From NCBI GenBank assembly GCA_947072805.1, contig CAMTJK010000109.1:1-10995 (forward strand): a DNA stretch of 10,995 bases, given 5' to 3'. The DNA comes from an uncultured Prevotella sp. Its GTDB lineage: Bacteria; Bacteroidota; Bacteroidia; Bacteroidales; Bacteroidaceae. Shown piece after piece: positions 5,798 to 10,995 of the stretch. The number at the start of each line of letters is the position of its first letter. Within the stretch, counting starts at the first letter, position 1. Below the pieces are notes generated by a model. That model saw nothing but the letters and a program-made list of their open reading frames with translations, was not told where the DNA came from and did no database searches. A program made the translations under genes and the position numbers.

Positions 5798-7363
5798 CTA
5801 TTTCACTATCACTTCCATTACAGAGTTAAGACTGCGCTGCAAGCCGTCGGGACCTACGGCGGTGATGCCGGAGATGTAGAATCGGCGGTTGCGTGCAAGC
5901 TTTCTGAACGCCTCCTTCTGTCTTGCAGAGAAGCGGTCGCCGTCGCTCACCATGGGAACGGCGTTACCCATATTGTCGTAGAACACGGCAGTGAAGCCCG
6001 TCACCTTGAATCCGATGTCGAGTATGCCGTCGTCGATGGCAGCGCCTATGCCTCCTGCACCGAGCAGCGATGCCTTTGCAAGTCCGCCGCCCTTATATCG
6101 CGTGGGGTTGCCGTGCTCGTCGGTGAGAGCTATGTATGGCGTCGGGTCGGGCAACTTGCGAACGCGGAACGTGAACTGCCCCATCTGCTGCGGACGTCCG
6201 GTGTTGGTGGAGGTAACGGTTATGGTAACATCCTTGCCCACGGCAGCCGGACGTGCTATATATCTGCCCGGTCCCACAGTCTGCAGCATACCGCCCGACA
6301 TGGTTGCCTGCACCTTGCTTAGCGGCACTCCCGGCACGCTCACGCTCAGAGGGTTGTTGTAGCCGGCATAGAGCACGTTCATGAGGTCGGCAGATACGGT
6401 GGCGCTCGGGTCTACCACAGTGTACTTCTGGCTGAAGTCGCGGCGTATGCGCTCGCCGCTTCCGTTCATCATCTCTATATGTCCGGCAAGCGTGAAGTCG
6501 CCCGTGCGTCCGCATATCGTCTCGTAAAGCCCGTCGGCAAGGTCCACTTTGCGTTCCCCGATATATATGTCGGGTACCTGTGTGGTGTCGATGGCAGCCA
6601 TTACGATGTGTGCGGAGAACTTGTCGCCGCGTACTATGGTCTGTGAGTTGGGTATTACAAAAGCGTTAAGGGCGTTCACCCTGATGTCCTTAACGTCGAT
6701 GTTCGATACAAGTTTGTGAAGCACTTCGCCTTCCGCATAACGGATGTCGCTCTGCAGCTTCGACAACAGCGTGACAGCAGCAGCCACCGGCATTCCCTCG
6801 AACATGTATTCCTGCCAGTTCTTTCCCATGGCGACGGCGTTCTTGGGCAGCTGCGTGGAAAGATTGCCTGCAATGATGGCGCGCTGCGTTGAGTCGGGCA
6901 CCATGGTGAGTATGCGCTCGCGGAACGAGTTGATGGCATTATAGAGCGCTTCGCCCTTGCCGCGTCCCGGGGCCAGCATCACCTGCGTAGCCGCCTCAAG
7001 GTCTTCCTTGTTTATTATGTTGTGTACATCGCCCTTCTTGCCGTCAGCCTCGCATACAATGGCGAGCTTCAGCTCGTCGGCGAAATTGTAGAGCGAGTCG
7101 CTCATGCGTTTCACTTCCTGCGCCTTGTCGAACCATACCTTCACTTTGGCGGGGTTCGACTTCATCTGGGCTTCGAAGTTGTCGTATATCACCCGGTTCT
7201 CCTTTGTTGCGTTTGCCGTGGTGCGGTTCAGACTCTCTTCCACGATAGAGAATCCGTTGAGCACCTCGGTTGAAACATTCAGCGCAAGCATGGCCATCAA
7301 GACGACATACATGAGGTTTATCATCTTCTGGCGTGGTGAAACCGGTTTTTTCTTTATTGCCAT
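5798..7363 (-). CDS. gldM/porM: T9SS motor shaft protein GldM/PorM
   Basis: GldM (PorM) is the periplasm-spanning dimeric shaft of the T9SS motor. Its N-terminal helix sits within the GldL pentamer, and its four periplasmic domains reach the GldK-GldN ring. The 521-residue product is of normal length. It starts MAIKKKPVSPRQKMINLMYV, a short basic cytoplasmic tail followed by one membrane helix (about residues 14-36, including VVLMAMLALNVSTEVL), with no cleavable signal peptide. A predicted alpha-helical domain follows (about 37-220, with FSIVEESLNRTT at its start), then beta-rich domains to the C-terminus, which ends SLNSVMEVIVK. The start ATG follows AACAACAACAAT, an A-rich leader usual in this phylum. 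It lies 43 nt after gldL and 55 nt before gldN, clearly the same operon. Family and role are established knowledge; the domain borders are rough estimates from residue pattern. Confidence 0.96.
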   Translation of the reverse strand: MAIKKKPVSPRQKMINLMYVVLMAMLALNVSTEVLNGFSIVEESLNRTTANATKENRVIYDNFEAQMKSNPAKVKVWFDKAQEVKRMSDSLYNFADELKLAIVCEADGKKGDVHNIINKEDLEAATQVMLAPGRGKGEALYNAINSFRERILTMVPDSTQRAIIAGNLSTQLPKNAVAMGKNWQEYMFEGMPVAAAVTLLSKLQSDIRYAEGEVLHKLVSNIDVKDIRVNALNAFVIPNSQTIVRGDKFSAHIVMAAIDTTQVPDIYIGERKVDLADGLYETICGRTGDFTLAGHIEMMNGSGERIRRDFSQKYTVVDPSATVSADLMNVLYAGYNNPLSVSVPGVPLSKVQATMSGGMLQTVGPGRYIARPAAVGKDVTITVTSTNTGRPQQMGQFTFRVRKLPDPTPYIALTDEHGNPTRYKGGGLAKASLLGAGGIGAAIDDGILDIGFKVTGFTAVFYDNMGNAVPMVSDGDRFSARQKEAFRKLARNRRFYISGITAVGPDGLQRSLNSVMEVIVK

Positions 7364-7386
7364 ATTGTTGTTGTTTATGGTACGTT

Positions 7387-7400
7387 GCCCTCTGAAGGGC
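7387..7400 (-). other. Short hairpin between gldL and gldM
   Basis: GCCCT (7387-7391) and AGGGC (7396-7400) form a perfect 5-bp stem with a 4-nt loop, located 6 nt after the gldL stop codon and 23 nt before the gldM ATG in the direction of transcription. No U-tract follows. It is short and could be chance, but it matches the placement of the stronger hairpins after gldM and gldN. Confidence 0.3.
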
Positions 7401-7406
7401 TGCCTG

Positions 7407-8216
7407 CTACAATGAACTCTTCATGTTCACGGTCATGGCCTCTATCATTCGGGTATAGATGGCGTTGAGTTCGGCTATCTGTTCAGCCATCCGCTTCGAC
7501 TGCTCGTTTATCTGGTCGATGGTTCCAATCTGTGCGCTTGCGCCTTTCAGCTGCATTTCGTAAACCTTGCAGATGCCGGTGAGTGTACGGTTGAGGTTTT
7601 CCATCTCTTCGGAGTCGCGTGTCAGGCGCTGGCTCTGCTCCGAAACCTTTGCGAGTGTCTCGGTAAGACGGTTGAGTTCTTCCACATAATTGCTTGTGGC
7701 TTCTTCCATTTCGGGCGAAATCTGCTGCTGTTGCTGCAGCCACGACGGTGCCGTGCCTTCCACGACGGTTGCGCCGCCGCCCGTGGTGATGGCTGTGGGA
7801 GTGCCCTCTGCCGCTGCTGCCACCTCGCCTTCGGCGGGACGTGTTGCAGATCCGCCTATGATGATGGTGCCGCCGCCCACCACTCCGCCTGTCACGGCGG
7901 CTGTATCGCCGGTGGTGGCGTCTGTTTCGGCTTCGGCGAGCTCGTCATCCTCCACGTGTGTGGGCAGATCCTTGCCTATTGCCGTCTTGTCGAACGGACG
8001 GTCGAAGGCTGAAATGAAGAACACTATGACCTCTGTGCCCATGCCGAGGTAGAGCATGATGTTGGCACCCGGCAGGTGTGTGAGTTTGAACAGAGTTCCG
8101 AGAATAACCACTGAGGCGCCCCAGCTGTAAGCATAGTTCAGGAATGTCTGACCGGGCACACTGTCGAGCCACTTCTGCAGCCGATAGATTATGTTGAATT
8201 TGCTGTAAGTTGTCAT
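7407..8216 (-). CDS. gldL/porL: T9SS inner-membrane motor protein GldL/PorL
   Basis: GldL (PorL) forms a pentamer in the cytoplasmic membrane around two GldM helices and converts the proton motive force into rotation that drives T9SS secretion. The 269-residue product shows two membrane helices, about residues 25-47 (NYAYSWGASVVILGTLFKLTH) and 51-70 (ANIMLYLGMGTEVIVFFISA), joined by a short LPGA turn. Polar residues expected in the proton path are present: K44 and H47 at the end of helix 1 and E62 inside helix 2 (GMGTEV). Residues 90-168 are an acidic, then Gly/Ala/Thr-rich linker ending WLQQQQQ, and 169-269 are a predicted coiled coil on the cytoplasmic side. Its ATG overlaps the gldK stop as ATGA, which suggests translational coupling. 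The long linker is noted as a finding. Confidence 0.95.
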   Translation of the reverse strand: MTTYSKFNIIYRLQKWLDSVPGQTFLNYAYSWGASVVILGTLFKLTHLPGANIMLYLGMGTEVIVFFISAFDRPFDKTAIGKDLPTHVEDDELAEAETDATTGDTAAVTGGVVGGGTIIIGGSATRPAEGEVAAAAEGTPTAITTGGGATVVEGTAPSWLQQQQQISPEMEEATSNYVEELNRLTETLAKVSEQSQRLTRDSEEMENLNRTLTGICKVYEMQLKGASAQIGTIDQINEQSKRMAEQIAELNAIYTRMIEAMTVNMKSSL

Positions 8217-9667
8217 TTTTTCTTCGATTTGGTTTTCTTCGATTTCTCACTTGTTGTATTGGCGAGGCTTCGCACGCAGCGGAAGCCTATGTAAGAGCGT
8301 GGCTGGTTCTGGTATTCGGACGAGCGCCATGCCGAGCGTATGTACGATTCGGGGTCTTTCCACGAGCCTCCCCTTACGCTTTTCTTTTTGAGGCGGTAGG
8401 GGTCTTCCTTTGCAGCGTTGTATTTGAGCTGCGGATTGATGTCGTTCATTGCCTCTACGCCAGCTTCCGTGTATACGGTGCTTGTCCATTCTGCCACGTT
8501 ACCCGCCATGTCGTATAGTCCGTTGGTGTTCGACGAGTATATTCCCACCTTGCTGGTTATGAGGTTTCCGTCTTTGGTGTAGTTGCCGCGGTCCGGCTTG
8601 AAGTTGGCAAAGAAGCATCCGGCCTCGCTCGACACGGCAGCCTGTTCCCACGGGAACTCGTTCTGGTCTTTGCCTCTGGCGGCATATTCCCATTCTGCTT
8701 CGGTTGGCAGTCGGTATCGCTGCACGTATCGTGCCGCAGCTCCAAGTCCCTTGAGCAGATATTCTGTGCGCCATGCGCAGAAGGCGTTGGCCTGTTCCCA
8801 GGTTACGCCCACCACTGGGTAGTCGTTGTATGCGGGATTGCTGAAGTACAGTCTCATATACGTCTCGTTGTCGGCGTTAGGGAAGTCGTTTACCCAGCAC
8901 GTGGTGTCGGGGAAGATGTTTACGATATAGGTGTTGAGGAAGTCCCACGGTCCGCTAAGCTGTCGGTTGATGGTCTCGCGCACTATCCGTCCCTCGTCGT
9001 CCACGTATGCCGTATCTTTCGATATCCATATCTCTTCTTCGGGATTTACCGTCACGTCGGTGTTGAGGTTGCGTTCGTTGGGATTCATGCGGTACTTGCG
9101 CAGCGCAGCCGTCGTATAGTCGTAAATCTCGTATCGGTAGTTCATCTGCGATGCGTCGAGCATCTTCTCTCCCGTTACGGGGTTTGTCACATATACGCTT
9201 TCTATGGCTTTCTGCTCGTCCTCGTTGGGCTTTTTGGGCAGTGCCTTTTTCCAGTTGAGATGCGGCTTCACGGGGTCACCGTTCTTGTCTTCCTCTATTT
9301 TGTAAGTCTCGTCTCCGCCGTAGTTCGGGTCAGCAAGGCGTTCGCGTATTATGGAGTCGCGCACGTAATTGACAAACTGGCGGTACTGTGAGTTGGTAAT
9401 TTCCGTCTCGTCCATCCAGAATCCTTCTACCGAGATGTCCTTCACGGGTGTCTGCCTGCCCCACAGGCTGTCCTGTTTTTCTATACCCATGCGCAGATGT
9501 CCTCTCTTTATGAGTGTCATGCCATAGGGGGTAGGCTCGGCGAATGCCTTTCCGCCCGAACCTGTAACCTCGCCGCCCGACGATGTGGCGCTCTGTCCGC
9601 CGAAACATCCCGTCAGTGCTATCACTGCGGCAAAGCAAAGGGCTATGATACCTTTTCTCATATTCAT
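8213..9667 (-). CDS. gldK/porK: T9SS ring lipoprotein GldK/PorK (FGE-sulfatase-like fold)
   Basis: GldK (PorK) is an outer-membrane-anchored lipoprotein on the periplasmic side that builds the T9SS ring with GldN. The 484-residue product has a lipoprotein signal: MNMRKG, a hydrophobic stretch and the lipobox LTGC with the lipidated Cys at residue 21, followed by a Gly/Ser linker. The FGE-sulfatase-type domain shows EGFWMDETEITNSQYRQFV (81-99), YPVVGVTWEQANAFCAWR (283-300), LPTEAEWEYAARG (320-332), GLYDMAGNVAEWT (383-395), RGGSWKDPESY (432-442) and GFRCVRS (461-467). The two catalytic cysteines of formylglycine-generating enzyme (the C-x4-C after RGGS) align with D438 and I443, so the fold is structural. 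A large insert (about 105-250) separates the N- and C-terminal fold segments, and a lysine-rich tail closes the protein. The ATG at 9667 was chosen; M3 (9661) is an alternative. It lies 69 nt after porP and overlaps gldL by 4 nt. Confidence 0.96.
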   Translation of the reverse strand: MNMRKGIIALCFAAVIALTGCFGGQSATSSGGEVTGSGGKAFAEPTPYGMTLIKRGHLRMGIEKQDSLWGRQTPVKDISVEGFWMDETEITNSQYRQFVNYVRDSIIRERLADPNYGGDETYKIEEDKNGDPVKPHLNWKKALPKKPNEDEQKAIESVYVTNPVTGEKMLDASQMNYRYEIYDYTTAALRKYRMNPNERNLNTDVTVNPEEEIWISKDTAYVDDEGRIVRETINRQLSGPWDFLNTYIVNIFPDTTCWVNDFPNADNETYMRLYFSNPAYNDYPVVGVTWEQANAFCAWRTEYLLKGLGAAARYVQRYRLPTEAEWEYAARGKDQNEFPWEQAAVSSEAGCFFANFKPDRGNYTKDGNLITSKVGIYSSNTNGLYDMAGNVAEWTSTVYTEAGVEAMNDINPQLKYNAAKEDPYRLKKKSVRGGSWKDPESYIRSAWRSSEYQNQPRSYIGFRCVRSLANTTSEKSKKTKSKKK

Positions 9668-9736
9668 CTTTTTACTATAATCTTATTCGATATTAAACGC
9701 TTGAAATGGTTACCTGCACAAAAGGTGGGAGGCTGC

Positions 9737-10675
9737 TTATAGCAATCTCACGCTTTTATGCCTGTTTCGTCCCTTCTTCTGAAGGTCTATATCGGTCTGG
9801 TAGCCTATGAATATCTCGTGGCTGCCGTTGCCGATACTTATTGCCGAGGTGTATACTTCGTAGCTGTAGCCGAGGCATACGCCGTGGAAATTGCCTCCTA
9901 TAAGGGCTGTGACGGAGTTTGTAGGGCTGTAGGAGACTCCCGCATAGAGCATCTTTTTCTCGTGGGTGTACTTTACCCTGCCCGTCACGTCCACCCTCCA
10001 CGCAGTGGCATCGGTACGTGCCAACACGCTGGGATGTATTGATAGAAACGGATTTCTTAGCCGAATATTGTATCCGCCTGTCAAATAATATGTTCTGTCT
10101 ATCTTGAAGCTCTGTGTTTCGCCTATGTCCACGGTGGGCGCATTGACGTGCAGAACGGAGACGCCGGCATACCAGTTGCGGTGTACGTAATAAAGACCTG
10201 TACCCAGATCTACGCCCGTGCCGCTCACTTCCGTAGAGGGGAAGGCGGGGTCGCCGGGTGTCTCTGTATCTACCTTTGAACCGTCGAACTTCTCGCTGAG
10301 CAGACCGAGGTTCAAGCCCACGCCGAGCATGCCGCCGAAGAGTTTGAAGCGCACCGCATACTGCAGGGCGAAGCTCGTATGGTCGAAGAGACCGAGCTGG
10401 TCGCTCATGAAACGAGCGCCGACGCCATGGTATGTCTTGAGAAAATAGAACGGCAGGTCGCCTGCTGCATACATGGTACGCGGGTTGTTCTCGAATCCGG
10501 TAAGCGTCATGTTGTATGCGCCCGCCACATTCACCTTCGATTCCTTGCCCACGGCAGCCGGATTGAACGACGGTTCCATCGCCCAGTAATGGGCGAAAGA
10601 AGCGTCATACTGCGGCATCGCCTTCAAATGGAAGAGCAATGCAGCAAACATTATTGCATAAAATCGCTTAAGCAC
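9737..10675 (-). CDS. porP: T9SS outer-membrane barrel protein PorP/SprF family
   Basis: PorP/SprF proteins are outer-membrane beta-barrels of the T9SS; the copy next to gldK is the one tied to the core ring and needed for secretion in Porphyromonas gingivalis. The 312-residue product starts at a GTG (10675). The frame upstream is closed by TAA without an ATG, and the next in-frame ATG (10651) would remove the basic N-terminus of the signal peptide (LKRFYAIMF). Cleavage is likely near KAMPQ|Y, and the mature part opens YDASFAHYWAMEPSFNPAAVG, a classic family start. Inner strands include GVGARFMSDQLGLF (84-97), GGMLGVGLNLGLLS (114-127), DLGTGLYYVHRNWYAGVSV (156-174) and YAGVSYSPTNSVTALIGGNF (244-263). 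The last strands SIGNGSHEIFIGYQTDIDL match the family end and are followed by a short basic tail. It is the first visible gene of the operon, 69 nt before gldK. Confidence 0.93.
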   Translation of the reverse strand: MLKRFYAIMFAALLFHLKAMPQYDASFAHYWAMEPSFNPAAVGKESKVNVAGAYNMTLTGFENNPRTMYAAGDLPFYFLKTYHGVGARFMSDQLGLFDHTSFALQYAVRFKLFGGMLGVGLNLGLLSEKFDGSKVDTETPGDPAFPSTEVSGTGVDLGTGLYYVHRNWYAGVSVLHVNAPTVDIGETQSFKIDRTYYLTGGYNIRLRNPFLSIHPSVLARTDATAWRVDVTGRVKYTHEKKMLYAGVSYSPTNSVTALIGGNFHGVCLGYSYEVYTSAISIGNGSHEIFIGYQTDIDLQKKGRNRHKSVRLL

Positions 10676-10995
10676 GTTATTATAACGGCGTGATACTGTG
10701 TTTTATTGTAAGGGGGAGGGACAAAATGGGAGAAAAAGCAACCGTCTACATGATAACGCCCTAAAGAAAACAGTGTGGGAAGTGGTCTTCCTGCAATGCG
10801 TATAACATTTATTTACTTTTATGAAAAATGTTTACTTTAACGTATGTTAATCGGCATCCAAACCTCGATTTGTAACCTACGACGCGAAAAATGGCGATTT
10901 TTATCTCAAATAAGGAGCGCTGATAATCAGTGAGTTACGCGTTTTGCGATCTAATACCATTTCATCGGTTTACGATTACGTACGTGAGCTCATTG
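10676..10995. other. AT-rich non-coding region upstream of porP
   Basis: No gene is supported in this 320-nt stretch, which probably holds the promoter of the T9SS operon. On the minus strand a TTTG at 10862-10859 lies 19 nt from TAAAGTAA (10839-10832), a poor match to the Bacteroidota TTTG/TAnnTTTG promoter, so I do not annotate it as one. Visible structure includes AAAAAT/ATTTTT (10887-10892 and 10897-10902) around GGCG, the near-palindrome CTGATAATCAG (10920-10930) and the palindrome ACGTACGT (10978-10985). A tiny plus-strand open frame at 10891-10923 (ten codons starting MAIF) is too short to call. The plus frame open from 10914 to the edge has no ATG. Confidence 0.5.

Noticed and set aside
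4717..10675. A new secretion or gliding system.
   Set aside because: The gene order and protein features match the described type IX secretion core porP-porK-porL-porM-porN; no extra catalytic or structural gene is inserted within it.
10914..10995. A partial plus-strand gene running off the right edge.
   Set aside because: The frame is open for 27 codons but contains no ATG and shows no recognisable motif; this length is expected by chance.

Overview
The window comes from a member of the phylum Bacteroidota, most likely order Bacteroidales and a Prevotella-like genus. The main evidence is a complete type IX secretion system (T9SS) core cluster in the Porphyromonas/Prevotella order porP-porK-porL-porM-porN. 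The A-rich stretches before start codons, in place of purine Shine-Dalgarno boxes, and the moderate GC content fit this group. The genus is an inference, not something the sequence proves. All seven supported protein genes lie on the minus strand, so transcription runs from high to low coordinates.

Layout in transcription order: about 320 bp of AT-rich non-coding DNA at the right edge (10676-10995); porP (outer-membrane barrel, GTG start); gldK/porK (ring lipoprotein with a formylglycine-generating-enzyme-like fold); gldL/porL (inner-membrane motor stator, overlapping gldK by ATGA); gldM/porM (single-span periplasmic shaft); gldN/porN (periplasmic ring partner of GldK); a small signal-peptide-bearing outer-membrane beta-barrel gene; a 345-bp non-coding gap; a 1177-residue Dna2-like nuclease-helicase; and a 153-bp AT-rich gap at the left edge.

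The T9SS genes work as one machine. GldL and GldM form the proton-motive-force-driven rotary motor in the inner membrane, GldM reaches across the periplasm to the GldK-GldN ring under the outer membrane, and PorP-family barrels are associated with that outer-membrane assembly. The three successive spacers after gldL, gldM and gldN each carry a hairpin 6-13 nt past the stop codon, none followed by a U-tract. This suggests RNA processing or partial termination that could tune subunit ratios.

The least explained DNA is the gap 3688-4032. It holds a tandem array with an exact 22-bp period in two sequence variants (3760-3869), followed by a block of nested and mutually exclusive inverted repeats (3901-4013), plus a perfect inverted repeat just upstream of the nuclease-helicase start codon. 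I found no tRNA, rRNA, CRISPR array, insertion sequence or phage gene. The protein-coding content is a known type of system; the candidate novelty lies in the non-coding architecture.
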